Source: an uncultured Clostridia bacterium
GTDB taxonomy: Bacteria; Bacillota; Clostridia; TANB77; CAG-465
NCBI GenBank assembly: GCA_934149365.1
Contig: CAKPEI010000003.1
Coordinates: forward strand, 124,001-188,000
Reading direction: 5' to 3'
Length of the DNA: 64,000 bases
Shown here: positions 1 through 9,999 of the stretch, piece by piece
Numbering within the stretch: the first letter of the stretch is position 1
Layout: each line of letters begins with the position of its first letter
Notes under the pieces: generated by a model
What the model was told of the DNA's origin: nothing
Database searches by the model: none
Seen by the model: only the letters and a program-made list of their open reading frames with translations
Translations under genes and position numbers: made by a program

Positions 1-1
1 A

Positions 2-550
2 GATAAAGATAGATATCAAACTGTATATTCAAAGATTAGAGGCTCTGCGGCTGCTCCTACAGCAGGACTTCACTTTACAAAAGAGCTTTTAAAGAAGATA
101 GAGGAAAAAGGAATTAATATAGTGTATGTAACTTTGCATGTTGGAATAGGAACTTTTAGACCTGTTAAAGTGGATGATGTACTTGAACATAAAATGCATA
201 GTGAGTATTATGAAGTTTCAGAAGATGCTGCCAAAGTTATAAATGAAACTAAAAAAAGAGGAAATAAAGTGGTTTGCGTAGGTACAACTTCTTGTAGAAC
301 TTTAGAGTCTGCTTCTTCAGAAGACGGCATGGTAAGAGCAGAAAAGAAAGAAACAAGCATATTTATTTATCCGGGATATAAATTTAAAGTAGTTACCAAC
401 CTTATAACTAACTTTCATTTGCCAGAATCTACTTTAATAATGTTAGTATCAGCGTTAGCTGGAAAAGATAATATAATGAATGCATATAACGAAGCTGTAA
501 AAGAGAAATATAGATTTTTTAGCTTTGGTGATGCAATGTATATAAAATAG
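2..550 (+). CDS. queA: S-adenosylmethionine:tRNA ribosyltransferase-isomerase, C-terminal part
   Basis: Catalyses the epoxyqueuosine-forming step of queuosine synthesis by transferring ribose from SAM to preQ1 at tRNA position 34. The frame is open from the first bases and starts upstream of the window. It carries the family block [18 protein letters not shown], then [13 protein letters not shown] and a C-terminal [16 protein letters not shown] motif, all typical of QueA. About 182 residues are visible, roughly the last half of a usual 340-residue protein. It is followed 9 bases later by a coiled-coil gene and then tgt, so queuosine genes are grouped here. The family assignment is secure. Confidence 0.96.
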   Translation, partial: DKDRYQTVYSKIRGSAAAPTAGLHFTKELLKKIEEKGINIVYVTLHVGIGTFRPVKVDDVLEHKMHSEYYEVSEDAAKVINETKKRGNKVVCVGTTSCRTLESASSEDGMVRAEKKETSIFIYPGYKFKVVTNLITNFHLPESTLIMLVSALAGKDNIMNAYNEAVKEKYRFFSFGDAMYIK

Positions 551-559
551 GAGGTATAT

Positions 560-2173
560 ATGGAAGAAAGTAAAGATATTGGAGTGGACGAACTATTAGA
601 GTGGGCAAAGTTAAATCATATGGTGATGTCAGAATCAAAAGCAAAGGAAATAATAGATGTAGAAAATGCTGGAAAAGATATTGATGCGTTTGAAGAATAC
701 ATAGATTTAGATGAATGGTATAAAGAAAATGGTTATGAAAGTCCAATAGGAGAGTACGAAAGTTTATCTAAAAAGATGAAGAAAAAGATAAATGATATAG
801 TAAAATCAATGGAAGAAAAAGATGAAAAAGAACTTGAGAATGAAACGGACGATAGAGATGAAAAGGATACACTAGATGAAAAAGACGGAAAAGAAGAGTT
901 AGATGAAGATAAGAAAAAAGAAGTAGAAGAAAGAGAAAAAGAAAACGGAGAAGATAGTAAAGAAGATAAAGAAAAAGGGGAAGATGAAAAGGAAAACGAG
1001 GTAGACGTAAGAGAAGACGAAAATACTGAAGCAAAGAATGAAGAAGAATTAAATAAAGCAGAATATTTAGCAAGAGTTAAAAAACTTCATGAAATGAGAC
1101 TTGTAGAATACAAAAACGAATTAAAGAAAGATGACGTTAAAGTAGACAAGCATTTTGTAAATATGATTTATCTTCAAAGAGCCGTTAATCGTGATAGACA
1201 GCACTATGTCAAAAAGTTTGGCGAAGAAGGCATAAAGGAATTAGCAGAATTAGAAAACAAATATGTAAAAGAAGAATTAAAGTATGAAAAAACTATATAT
1301 CAAAGACATGAAAAAGACTTGGCATCATTAAGAAGATTAGATGAAAAGCTAGATAGAATAATGGACAAAATGGAAAGCTTACAAAATGGCTTAGAAAAGG
1401 GAAATATAAGTGTAAATGATTACAATGAGGAAATAAAAGCTTTAGAAAAAGATAAAGTTGAAACTTTATGGGAGATAAACAAATTAAACCCAGAATTAAT
1501 ACAACAAAAACAAGATAGGAATGTAAAAAGAGATGAATATGAAAGAAGTATAACATCAAAAAATATGGGCAAAATGCCACAAAATAATCTATCTAAAGAA
1601 AATAATGAGAAACAAAAAGAATTAGAAATGGGAGAGAAAAAACAACAAGGTGTTGCCAAAAAAGTTAAAGATAATGTTATGGACTCTTTAGAAAAAGGTA
1701 TAGATGAAAAAGAAAGAAGACTAGATGAACTTAAAGAACACTTAAAAGATATAGATGTAACTACTCCAAAAGGAAAAGAAGAAGCTATATCAATTATAAA
1801 TGAAATAAGTATTCTTCAAGCCCAGCAAAAAGCTCAGCAAGAACAATCAGAAAATTTAGATAAAAACATGAAATCAGGTGAAGTTAATTATTCTGATATA
1901 AAAGCATCTGAGACTGAGAGAATAGATGATACTGAGAAAATGCAAGAAACAATAGAAAAAATAGATCCAAATAACACTTCTACTGATATAATGGAACAAT
2001 TGGTTAGTCAAACTGTAGAAGATCCAGATACTCCAGAACAAGCAGATGAATATTTAGATAATATGCAAAAAATTGCAGAAGATGCAAAAAAAGAAACGGA
2101 AGAAAAAGAAGAGGAAAAAGAAGAGAAAGATAATGAACCTACTTTATGGAATAGAAGAAAAAGGCCATTTTAA
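560..2173 (+). CDS. Acidic coiled-coil protein of unknown function
   Basis: A 537-residue protein that I do not recognise. GGAGG at 550-554 sets the ATG. Residues about 80-165 are a very acidic Lys/Glu/Asp run. Residues about 165-400 have heptad-like Leu/Ile spacing with many Glu and Lys, which suggests a long coiled coil. The C-terminus is again charged and ends NRRKRPF. There is no signal peptide or membrane segment, so it is probably cytoplasmic. It sits between queA and tgt in a tight same-strand operon, but nothing in its sequence indicates a role in tRNA modification. A scaffold or structural role is only a guess. Confidence 0.75.
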   Translation: MEESKDIGVDELLEWAKLNHMVMSESKAKEIIDVENAGKDIDAFEEYIDLDEWYKENGYESPIGEYESLSKKMKKKINDIVKSMEEKDEKELENETDDRDEKDTLDEKDGKEELDEDKKKEVEEREKENGEDSKEDKEKGEDEKENEVDVREDENTEAKNEEELNKAEYLARVKKLHEMRLVEYKNELKKDDVKVDKHFVNMIYLQRAVNRDRQHYVKKFGEEGIKELAELENKYVKEELKYEKTIYQRHEKDLASLRRLDEKLDRIMDKMESLQNGLEKGNISVNDYNEEIKALEKDKVETLWEINKLNPELIQQKQDRNVKRDEYERSITSKNMGKMPQNNLSKENNEKQKELEMGEKKQQGVAKKVKDNVMDSLEKGIDEKERRLDELKEHLKDIDVTTPKGKEEAISIINEISILQAQQKAQQEQSENLDKNMKSGEVNYSDIKASETERIDDTEKMQETIEKIDPNNTSTDIMEQLVSQTVEDPDTPEQADEYLDNMQKIAEDAKKETEEKEEEKEEKDNEPTLWNRRKRPF

Positions 2174-2182
2174 TTTAAATGA

Positions 2183-3322
<1,140 letters not shown>

Positions 3323-3334
3323 GGGAAAAAATAA

Positions 3335-4102
3335 ATGATAGATATACAAAAGGTAAAAGAAGAATTTAATAAATACGTTCAAAACTTTGATGTGGCAGAT
3401 GATAAGATAAAATTAAAGAAAGAGCATATTGAAAGAGTTGCTATTTTAAGCAAAATGATAGCACAAGATTTAAACTTAAACGATGAACAAATATTGCTTG
3501 CTGAAGTGATAGGGTATTTTCATGATATAGGTAGGTTTAAACAAGTAGAAGAATATGATACTTTCAATGATAAAGTCTCTATAAATCACGCAGAATATAG
3601 TATTAAAGTTTTGTTTGAAGATAAACTTATAGAGAAATTTGATATAGAAGAAAAATATTTTGACATTATAAAAAAAGCTGTATTAAATCATAACAAAGAT
3701 AATATAGAAGAAGGATTAACAGATAAAGAAATGTTATTTGCAAAAATAATAAGAGATGCTGACAAATTAGACATATATTACGTCATATGTAATTACGAGC
3801 TAGAAAGTGTGTTTTGGTCTGATAAGTTTGATGTAGAAAAAATAAATGATAAAGTTATGAGAGAATTTAAAGAAGAGCATAAATTAAACTATAATGATAT
3901 AAAAAACAATGCAGACCAAATACTTACTTTTTATGCTTTTGTATTTGACTTTAACTTTGATATATCAAAAAGATATCTTAAAGGAAAGGGCTATTTAGAT
4001 TATTTTGCAAAAAGACTTGAAACTGGCTTTAGTAGTGATGCTGTAAAAATAAGGTTGAAAGAAGTTTTACAAATAGCAAATGAATATTTACAGAAATATT
4101 AA
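3335..4102 (+). CDS. HD-domain phosphohydrolase
   Basis: A 255-residue HD-superfamily protein. The motif pattern is visible as an early His (KKEHIERV), HDIGRFKQ with the signature His-Asp pair, later NHNKDN, and IIRDADKLD with the final metal-binding Asp. This is the H...HD...D layout of metal-dependent phosphohydrolases that act on nucleotides or cyclic nucleotides. The substrate cannot be told from the sequence. The ATG has AAGGGA upstream and lies 12 bases after tgt, so it is co-transcribed with the RNA-modification genes. A link to tRNA metabolism is inference only. Confidence 0.88.
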   Translation: MIDIQKVKEEFNKYVQNFDVADDKIKLKKEHIERVAILSKMIAQDLNLNDEQILLAEVIGYFHDIGRFKQVEEYDTFNDKVSINHAEYSIKVLFEDKLIEKFDIEEKYFDIIKKAVLNHNKDNIEEGLTDKEMLFAKIIRDADKLDIYYVICNYELESVFWSDKFDVEKINDKVMREFKEEHKLNYNDIKNNADQILTFYAFVFDFNFDISKRYLKGKGYLDYFAKRLETGFSSDAVKIRLKEVLQIANEYLQKY

Positions 4103-4123
4103 CTAGATAATATAGGAGAATAA

Positions 4124-4885
4124 ATGATAAATTTAGGTGAAAATGAAAGAATAGATGACTTAAATATTAACAATTTGAAGTTGATACAGAACAAAGAGTA
4201 CTTTATGTTTGGAATAGATAGTGTACTTTTATCTAGCATGGTTAAATCTAACGCTTCTTCTGTTATAGTAGACTTTTGTACAGGAAGTGCGGTTATACCG
4301 ATATTACTCACAGCCAAAGTAAATTGCAATAAAATTCTTGGGGTAGAGCTTCAAAAAGAAATGTATGATTTAGCTAAAAGAAATGTGGAGTTAAATGGAC
4401 TTTCAGATAAAATAAAGTTACTTAATTTAGATATAAAAGAATATAAAAAGATATTAGAGTATGTAAAACAAAATATTAATAAAGCAGGAAATGTAGATGT
4501 TATTGTGTGTAATCCGCCGTATAAAGAGGTGGGAACAGGGCATATAAATGAAAATGCTGTAAAATATATAGCAAGGCATGAAGAAAAATGCAGTCTTGAA
4601 GACATATTTGTATCTAGTAGTAAACTTTTAAAAACAAAAGGCAAACTATATTTAGTACATAAACCAGAAAGACTAGCTGATTTAATTTGTTTGGCAAGAA
4701 AATATAATTTAGAAGTTAAAAATATAAAGATATTACAACCTACTATAGATAAAAAAGCTAGTATTGTTTTATTAGAGTACGTAAAAGATGGAAAAAAAGG
4801 ATTAGACATTTCTCCCGTTATAATTGAATTTGATGATACAGGAGATTATTCTAAGCAAATAAAAGAAATATATGGGATGGAATAA
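4124..4885 (+). CDS. TrmN6/YabB-type tRNA1(Val) adenine-N6 methyltransferase
   Basis: A 253-residue class I SAM-dependent methyltransferase. The N-terminus (DDLNINNLKLIQNKEYFMFG) is typical of the YfiC/YabB group, which modifies A37 of tRNA1(Val). The SAM-binding region is VDFCTGSAVIPILL followed by ILGVELQKEMYDLA. The catalytic NPPY motif is present (VCNPPYKEVGTG) and marks an exocyclic-amine methyltransferase. Its neighbours rsmI and rnhB, downstream and near-overlapping, are the usual partners of yabB in Firmicutes. The exact target base is inferred from the family. Confidence 0.88.
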   Translation: MINLGENERIDDLNINNLKLIQNKEYFMFGIDSVLLSSMVKSNASSVIVDFCTGSAVIPILLTAKVNCNKILGVELQKEMYDLAKRNVELNGLSDKIKLLNLDIKEYKKILEYVKQNINKAGNVDVIVCNPPYKEVGTGHINENAVKYIARHEEKCSLEDIFVSSSKLLKTKGKLYLVHKPERLADLICLARKYNLEVKNIKILQPTIDKKASIVLLEYVKDGKKGLDISPVIIEFDDTGDYSKQIKEIYGME

Positions 4886-4886
4886 A

Positions 4887-5771
4887 ATGAGTAGAAGTAA
4901 ACCAAATAAATCAATGGAAGAAAAAAATAAAGTTGAAAAAGGAAAATTATACATTGTTGGAACACCAATTGGAAATATGAAAGATATAACTTTAAGGGCG
5001 TTAGATGTCTTAGAAAAAGTTGATTATATATTAGCAGAAGACACAAGACAGACGCTTAAATTGTTAAATTATTATGAGATTTCGAATAAATTAATGAGCT
5101 ATCATAAATTTAATGAGAAAGAAAAATTAAATGAAATTGTTCAAATGTTAAAAGATGGAAATAGTATGGCTTTAGTATCTGATGCTGGAATGCCAATACT
5201 TTCTGATCCAGGACAACCTCTTGTAATGAAATTAGTTGAAAATGATGTACCTATGGAAGTAGTGCCAGGTCCTACAGCACTTACAACTGCTATAGTTTAT
5301 TCTAATATTTCAACAGAAACATTCGTATTTGAAGGCTTTATGCCAATGAATTCTAGAAGAAGAAAAGAAAGATTAGCTAGTATTGCAGACGAAACTAGAA
5401 CTATGATATTTTATGAAGCTCCACATAAATTACTTTCAACTCTAAAAGATTTAGAAAAAGTATGTAGCAATAGAAAAATATGTGTTTTAAGAGAACTTAC
5501 TAAATTACATGAAGAAAGAAAATATACAGAAATATCAAATTTAATACCTGAGATTGAAAAAGATGGTATAAAAGGGGAAATTGTTTTTATACTAGAAGGG
5601 AAAAAAGAAAGCACTGAAAATTTAGATGAAAGCAATAAATCAAACGTAGAACTAGTGAAAGAATATATTAAATTAGGACTTAGTAAAAATGAAGCTATAA
5701 AAAAAGTAGCAAAAGAAAGAAACGTTACAAAAAATGAGGTATATATGGAGTGTGTAGAGGATAATGAATAA
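4887..5771 (+). CDS. rsmI: 16S rRNA (cytidine-1402-2'-O)-methyltransferase
   Basis: Methylates the ribose of C1402 in the ribosomal decoding centre. The tetrapyrrole-methylase fold is recognisable from KLYIVGTPIGNMKDITLRAL at the N-terminus, ILAEDTRQTLKLL, LVSDAGMPILSDPG and VVPGPTALTTA. I chose the ATG at 4887, one base after the upstream stop and preceded by a purine-rich GGGATGG, giving 294 residues. An in-frame ATG at 4872 lies inside the upstream gene. The tail has a helical extension ending near KNEAIKKVAKERNVTKNEVY. The gene overlaps rnhB by 8 bases. Confidence 0.96.
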   Translation: MSRSKPNKSMEEKNKVEKGKLYIVGTPIGNMKDITLRALDVLEKVDYILAEDTRQTLKLLNYYEISNKLMSYHKFNEKEKLNEIVQMLKDGNSMALVSDAGMPILSDPGQPLVMKLVENDVPMEVVPGPTALTTAIVYSNISTETFVFEGFMPMNSRRRKERLASIADETRTMIFYEAPHKLLSTLKDLEKVCSNRKICVLRELTKLHEERKYTEISNLIPEIEKDGIKGEIVFILEGKKESTENLDESNKSNVELVKEYIKLGLSKNEAIKKVAKERNVTKNEVYMECVEDNE

Positions 5772-6393
5772 AGAAGAAATACAAAGATTAGATAATATGT
5801 TAAAGTATGAAAATGAAGCATATGATAATGGGTATTTACATGTATGTGGAGTAGATGAAGCAGGCAGAGGCCCATTATGTGGACCTGTTGTGGCAGCTGC
5901 TGTTATACTAGATAAAAATGCTCATTTAGAAGGAGTTAATGACTCTAAAAAACTGTCAGAGAAAAAAAGAGAAAAAATATTTGATGAAATAATGCAAAAT
6001 GCAGTTGCAGTTGGTATTGGTATATCAGATGTTGAAGTTATAGAAGAGATAAATATATTAAATGCTACTAAAGAAGCAATGAAAGAGGCAATATCTAATT
6101 TAAGCATAAAGCCTGACTTTGTCTTGATTGACGGAAATCAAAATATAAATATAGATATAGATAGAAAAACAGTAATATCTGGAGATGCCTTAAGCGAGTC
6201 TATTGCGGCAGCTTCTATAGTTGCTAAAGTTACAAGAGATAGAATGCTTAGAGAGTACGACAAAGAATATCCTGAATATGGTTTTGCTAAGCATAAAGGT
6301 TATGGTACTAAAATGCATATTGAAGCTATAAAAAAACACGGACTAACTCCAATACATAGACCTAGTTTTTGTACTAAGTTCGCAAACAAATAA
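5764..6393 (+). CDS. rnhB: Ribonuclease HII
   Basis: Cleaves RNA in RNA-DNA hybrids, including single ribonucleotides embedded in DNA. The 209 residues carry the type 2 RNase H signature near residue 30 (GVDEAGRGPLCGPVVAAAV, with catalytic Asp-Glu), then VNDSKKLSEKKRE, DFVLIDGN with a catalytic Asp, and SIAAASIVAKVTRDR with the last acidic ligand at Asp. The ATG overlaps the end of rsmI, which implies translational coupling. It closes the operon, and a strong promoter for the next gene begins immediately after its stop. Confidence 0.97.
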   Translation: MNKEEIQRLDNMLKYENEAYDNGYLHVCGVDEAGRGPLCGPVVAAAVILDKNAHLEGVNDSKKLSEKKREKIFDEIMQNAVAVGIGISDVEVIEEINILNATKEAMKEAISNLSIKPDFVLIDGNQNINIDIDRKTVISGDALSESIAAASIVAKVTRDRMLREYDKEYPEYGFAKHKGYGTKMHIEAIKKHGLTPIHRPSFCTKFANK

Positions 6394-6422
6394 TTGACAT
6401 AATACTGCAAAAGTGGTATAAT
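6394..6422 (+). promoter_or_regulatory. Sigma-A promoter of the 76-residue gene
   Basis: A perfect TTGACA at 6394-6399 and a perfect TATAAT at 6417-6422 are separated by 17 bases. It starts directly after the rnhB stop codon and drives the isolated small gene at 6480. Confidence 0.9.
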
Positions 6423-6479
6423 ATTTAAGGTATGATAAGTACATATATTCTTGAAATAATTTTTTAGGAGGACGATAAA

Positions 6480-6710
6480 ATGCTAACTAAAGACAGCCTT
6501 GTTAGACAGATAAAATTATTTACTCAGGTAAGTCCAGATATAGAGGATAGCGTTAATCCTGCATATAAACGGTATTTAGCTAAATGTTCTAAATTGCTTG
6601 AGTATGACATCGAACTAACTACATTGCAAGGATGCGCAAAAGACGAAGATTATTATTTACGTCTTAAAGAAATAAAAGAAGAAATTGATAAAATAACAAA
6701 AAAAGTATGA
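6480..6710 (+). CDS. Small soluble protein of unknown function
   Basis: A 76-residue protein with no family that I recognise. It has its own consensus promoter, an AGGAGGA ribosome binding site and an intrinsic terminator, so it is probably an abundant monocistronic product. The C-terminal third (LRLKEIKEEIDKITKKV) is helical and charged. Codon 31 is CGG after AAA. This is the only in-frame CGG outside the 19.2-21.7 kb island that is not at an apparent frameshift. A +1 shift there would give Gly-Ile-stop and a 33-residue product, so the reading of this codon matters. Confidence 0.75.
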   Translation: MLTKDSLVRQIKLFTQVSPDIEDSVNPAYKRYLAKCSKLLEYDIELTTLQGCAKDEDYYLRLKEIKEEIDKITKKV

Positions 6711-6715
6711 GTAAG

Positions 6716-6740
6716 GTCACGCTATTAAGCGTGACTTTTT
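6716..6740 (+). terminator. Intrinsic terminator
   Basis: GTCACGC at 6716-6722 pairs with GCGTGAC at 6729-6735 around a six-base loop and is followed directly by five T. It ends the 76-residue gene. Confidence 0.92.
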
Positions 6741-6804
6741 CATGTGCAATTGACTTTTTTTAATATATGTGATAACTTATCTCATATATAGAGGTGATAT
6801 TGAG

Positions 6805-7899
6805 GTGAGTATTTCATTTAGACCGGATTTTGCGGCAATGGATAAAGAATTAAATTTAAATATGGCTAAAGAGGCAAAAGATAGGGTAAAAAGACTTAAT
6901 TTTAAAATGATAAGAGATAGTATGTTAGATAATCATGAAATGCTAAAGAATTTACTTGTCGCTTACCAAGATGTGAAACCTAATTGGATAAACATACATA
7001 ATAGAATTGAAGAGGAAAAGCCACAAAAGATGCAGGCTTTTTTGAGCAGTAAAAAAACTATAAATGATATATTAGATGAAACACGTGATGATGAGTTAGC
7101 TGAACTTGCGTTATGTGTTACAGTAGCTAATAGAATTGCACATTCTGTTTCTGATATAATGAAAAAGCATATGAGAAATTATGCAGATGATGATGTCGAT
7201 AAAGAAACAGAATATAAGTTTATGAATGGCGTAAGGAGACAATTTAATCCTAGTAAGCTGAAAAGAGATCCAAAATATATTAATAGAGAGTTAGAGAATA
7301 CTTGTTATTTTATGGGTACAAGTATTGATGAATTAAAAAAAGATGGCTTCCCTGATTTAGTGAGAGCAGAACAAACAGCCTTTTATTTGAAAGAATATTC
7401 CTTAAGGGAACTGCTTACAGTTTTAAAGGATAGAGATGATATAAACTATGGGTTAAAAGATAGTATAAATAAAAATGGGAAAAATCAAAAAGCTTTCGTA
7501 ATGGACTTGCCATTTTATAGCCAATTTTCAGTTCACGTAATGGAACCAAGGTTAGTTGCGCAAGCTTCAAAAGCGTACACGAAAATAGCTGGAAGTAAAG
7601 AATATATTGATGGAAAATCAGAAGAAATTAATGATGCAGAAATAAATGATATACGTAAAAATATATGGGAATTATTACAAGGAAAAGAATATGAAGGTAC
7701 ACTTTATGAAAAGAAAAACGTTATACTAAAAACTGAACAATCAGACGAAACAAATAAATTTTTGAAATCTTTGCAGGGACTAACGGAAGAAGAACAAATT
7801 GCAAAATTAGATAAGGAAGAAGAAAAAGATCCAAGATATGGACATCACTTGAAAGTAGCAGGAGGGTATGAAACAAGGAGTGATAGAAGTGAAATATAA
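6805..7899 (+). CDS. Protein of unknown function (364 residues)
   Basis: I do not recognise this protein. I chose the GTG at 6805 because AGAGGTGAT at 6790-6798 is well spaced from it; the in-frame GTG at 6769 lacks such a site. A TTGACT at 6750-6755 with a weak -10 near 6773 may be its promoter. The protein is soluble, rich in Lys, Glu and Asp, and mostly helical in appearance (for example DDELAELALCVTVANRIA). There is no signal peptide or transmembrane segment. Its end overlaps the start of the next unknown gene, so the two are probably translationally coupled. Confidence 0.75.
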   Translation: MSISFRPDFAAMDKELNLNMAKEAKDRVKRLNFKMIRDSMLDNHEMLKNLLVAYQDVKPNWINIHNRIEEEKPQKMQAFLSSKKTINDILDETRDDELAELALCVTVANRIAHSVSDIMKKHMRNYADDDVDKETEYKFMNGVRRQFNPSKLKRDPKYINRELENTCYFMGTSIDELKKDGFPDLVRAEQTAFYLKEYSLRELLTVLKDRDDINYGLKDSINKNGKNQKAFVMDLPFYSQFSVHVMEPRLVAQASKAYTKIAGSKEYIDGKSEEINDAEINDIRKNIWELLQGKEYEGTLYEKKNVILKTEQSDETNKFLKSLQGLTEEEQIAKLDKEEEKDPRYGHHLKVAGGYETRSDRSEI

Positions 7900-8254
7900 T
7901 AATATATTAAAATATGATAAGCTAAAAAAAATGCTAGAAAAAGTAAATGAATATGTAGATAAGGAAGAATATAAAGAAGCGTATTTTAAAGTAGCAGCGC
8001 TAATTGAATACATTAACATAAATATATTAATAAGGAAATTTAGTGTAAAATTAGAAGATACAAGTATAACTAATATAATAAAAGAATATGCAAAAAAAGA
8101 TGAAACTTTATATGAAATTATGATAGGGATAAATGCAGAGTATAATGCTATAGATATAGACAAAGTAGATTTATCCGACATTGAATATTTGGTAGAGGAA
8201 GCAGATTATATTACAGAATATGTTACCGAAAAGTATGGAAATTTATTAGAATAA
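7889..8254 (+). CDS. Small helical protein of unknown function
   Basis: A 121-residue protein starting at GTG 7889, which has AAGGAG at 7875-7880 upstream. An ATG at 7868 in the same frame lacks a good site. The sequence looks like a bundle of charged helices (KLKKMLEKVNEYVDKEEY, then YFKVAALIEYININILIRKF), loosely reminiscent of HEPN-like helical bundles, but no RxxxxH motif is visible, so I do not assign it. It overlaps the upstream gene by 11 bases. Confidence 0.7.
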   Translation: MKYNNILKYDKLKKMLEKVNEYVDKEEYKEAYFKVAALIEYININILIRKFSVKLEDTSITNIIKEYAKKDETLYEIMIGINAEYNAIDIDKVDLSDIEYLVEEADYITEYVTEKYGNLLE

Positions 8255-8292
8255 TCATTACTGTTTTAGTCACACAAAATTCACAAAAAAAT

Positions 8293-8329
8293 AATGCCAA
8301 TTGTATTGACAAAGAATGCAATTGGTATT
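8293..8329. repeat. Inverted repeat spanning the hrcA promoter
   Basis: AATGCCAATTG at 8293-8303 and CAATTGGTATT at 8319-8329 form an 11-base inverted repeat with one wobble position. The -35 box of the hrcA promoter lies in the loop. It could be an additional operator, or a terminator-like hairpin for the upstream genes, although no T-run follows it. Confidence 0.65.
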
Positions 8330-8334
8330 ATTAT
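8306..8334 (+). promoter_or_regulatory. Sigma-A promoter of the hrcA-dnaK operon
   Basis: TTGACA at 8306-8311 and TATTAT at 8329-8334 are separated by 17 bases, placing the start point just upstream of or within the CIRCE operator. Confidence 0.88.
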
Positions 8335-8345
8335 ATATACATAAG

Positions 8346-8372
8346 TTAGCAGTCGACAAGTTAGAGTGCTAA
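8346..8372 (+). promoter_or_regulatory. CIRCE operator (HrcA binding site)
   Basis: TTAGCAGTC at 8346-8354, a nine-base spacer, and GAGTGCTAA at 8364-8372. This matches the CIRCE consensus TTAGCACTC-N9-GAGTGCTAA with one change in the left arm. It lies between the promoter and hrcA, so the repressor HrcA, itself dependent on GroEL activity in known systems, should autoregulate the whole chaperone operon. Confidence 0.96.
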
Positions 8373-8390
8373 AATATAAAGGTGATGCAT

Positions 8391-9422
8391 ATGAATTTAG
8401 ATGAGAGGAAGAAGAAAATACTTGCTACAGTTGTTGAAAACTATATTGAGTCCGCTGAACCAGTTGCATCTAAAACAATAGCTGAAAAATATGAAAGAGA
8501 GTTTAGTTCTGCTACAATTAGAAATGAAATGAAACAACTTGAAGAAATTGGCTTTTTGGAGCAACCTCATATTTCAGCAGGTAGGATACCTTCTACAAAG
8601 GGGTATAGATATTACGTAGATAATTTGATGAAGGACAATATACTTACTATGGTAGATATAGATTATATAAATAACAATATAGTAAGTTATGGTAATGCAG
8701 AAGCAACTTTGGAAAATGCAGCTTCTGTTATATCTAAAATTCTTAATCTGCCAGCAGTTCTTCATATAGAAAATAAAGATGTAGTTGAAAATATAAAAAT
8801 ACTTAAAGTTTCTGATAAGATTTTACTTATTGTATTGATGTCAAAAGCAGGAACTGTAAAAGATGTTATTGTAAAAATAACTGATACTGTTCCAGAAGAT
8901 AAGATAGATGAGTTAAATAAACTTCTTAATCAGAATTTAAGAGGGACACCGCTTGAAACATTACCAAACGCTTTAAGTTCAGCTATAAATAGTCAGCTTA
9001 GCAGTTTCTCAGATATATTAACAGCTCTTGCAATATCTTTAAATAATGAGATAAAAGAAGAGACAAATAATAATGTTAAAACTGACATTAAATCTTTACT
9101 TGATGTTCCTGAATTTTCAGATACTAATAAGATGAAAGAACTACTTAATATATTAGGAACCAAAGAGATTATAAATGAAGTCATGGAAAAAATAAAAGAG
9201 GACGATATATCTATAGTGATAGGAAGCGAGCATAAGGATGTATTATTAAAAGATTATAGTATTATATCTTTAGATATGGAAAACCCTAACATAAACACTA
9301 AGCTTGCTGTTTTAGGGCCTAAAAGAACTGATTATGCTAAAGCTATTGCTACACTAAAATATGTAAATAATAAGCTAAAGAATATATTTAGTAATAAGGA
9401 GGATAAAAAAGGTGGCAAATGA
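8391..9422 (+). CDS. hrcA: Heat-inducible transcription repressor
   Basis: Represses chaperone operons by binding CIRCE. The 343 residues begin MNLDERKKKILATVVENYI, the normal HrcA winged-helix start, followed by SSATIRNEMKQLEEIGFLEQ (recognition region) and PHISAGRIPSTKGYRYYVD. I chose the ATG at 8391 because AAAGGTGA at 8378-8385 is properly spaced; the upstream GTG and ATG codons at 8382 and 8385 overlap that site. It is first in the hrcA-grpE-dnaK-dnaJ-rsmE operon and overlaps grpE by 11 bases. Confidence 0.97.
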   Translation: MNLDERKKKILATVVENYIESAEPVASKTIAEKYEREFSSATIRNEMKQLEEIGFLEQPHISAGRIPSTKGYRYYVDNLMKDNILTMVDIDYINNNIVSYGNAEATLENAASVISKILNLPAVLHIENKDVVENIKILKVSDKILLIVLMSKAGTVKDVIVKITDTVPEDKIDELNKLLNQNLRGTPLETLPNALSSAINSQLSSFSDILTALAISLNNEIKEETNNNVKTDIKSLLDVPEFSDTNKMKELLNILGTKEIINEVMEKIKEDDISIVIGSEHKDVLLKDYSIISLDMENPNINTKLAVLGPKRTDYAKAIATLKYVNNKLKNIFSNKEDKKGGK

Positions 9423-9987
9423 TAAGGAAAATAAAGAGGTTATTCTTGAAGAAGAAGTAAAAAACGAAGCTTCTACCAAGGGAAAGAAAAATAGCTCTAA
9501 AAAGAATTTAGCTGCTGATAAAGCAGATGAATATATAGCAAGATTAAACAATGACCTTTTGGAACAAAAGAAGCTAGCAGATGAGTATTATGATTCTTTA
9601 AAACGTAATATGGCAGATTTTGATAACTACAAAAAAAGAATTATAAAAGAAAAAGAAAGCATATACGTTACTACAGTATCTGACATAGTTGAAAACTTAC
9701 TACCTGTGCTTGATAATTTTGAAAATGCTTTAGGACATAAATCTAAGGATGCAGAATTTGAGACAGGTATGGAAATGATATATAACCAAATAAAGGATGT
9801 TATAAAAGGTTATGGCGTAGAAGAGATTAAGTGCTTAAAATCAGAGTTTGATCCAATGTTACATGAAGCTGTTATGCATGTGGATGATGAAACATTTGGT
9901 GAAAAAGAAGTTATAGAAGTATTTAGAAAAGGCTATAAAATAAAAGATAAAGTAATAAGACATGCAATGGTAAAGGTTGCAAATTAA
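9412..9987 (+). CDS. grpE: DnaK nucleotide-exchange factor GrpE
   Basis: Releases ADP from DnaK. A GTG start at 9412 follows AAGGAGGA at 9396-9403; no in-frame ATG fits. Residues 1-40 are charged and low in complexity, then a long coiled coil (NNDLLEQKKLADEYYDSLKR) leads into NMADFDNYKKRI and the beta-domain region EFDPMLHEAVMHVDD with RKGYKIKDKVIRHAMVKVA at the end. The 191-residue length is normal. It is translationally coupled to hrcA by overlap. Confidence 0.97.
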   Translation: MANDKENKEVILEEEVKNEASTKGKKNSSKKNLAADKADEYIARLNNDLLEQKKLADEYYDSLKRNMADFDNYKKRIIKEKESIYVTTVSDIVENLLPVLDNFENALGHKSKDAEFETGMEMIYNQIKDVIKGYGVEEIKCLKSEFDPMLHEAVMHVDDETFGEKEVIEVFRKGYKIKDKVIRHAMVKVAN

Positions 9988-9999
9988 TTAAGGTAACAA

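Noticed and set aside
768..1073. Antisense open frames opposite the coiled-coil and other genes
   Set aside because: They are Leu/Phe-rich mirror frames of A-rich coding sequence without ribosome binding sites.
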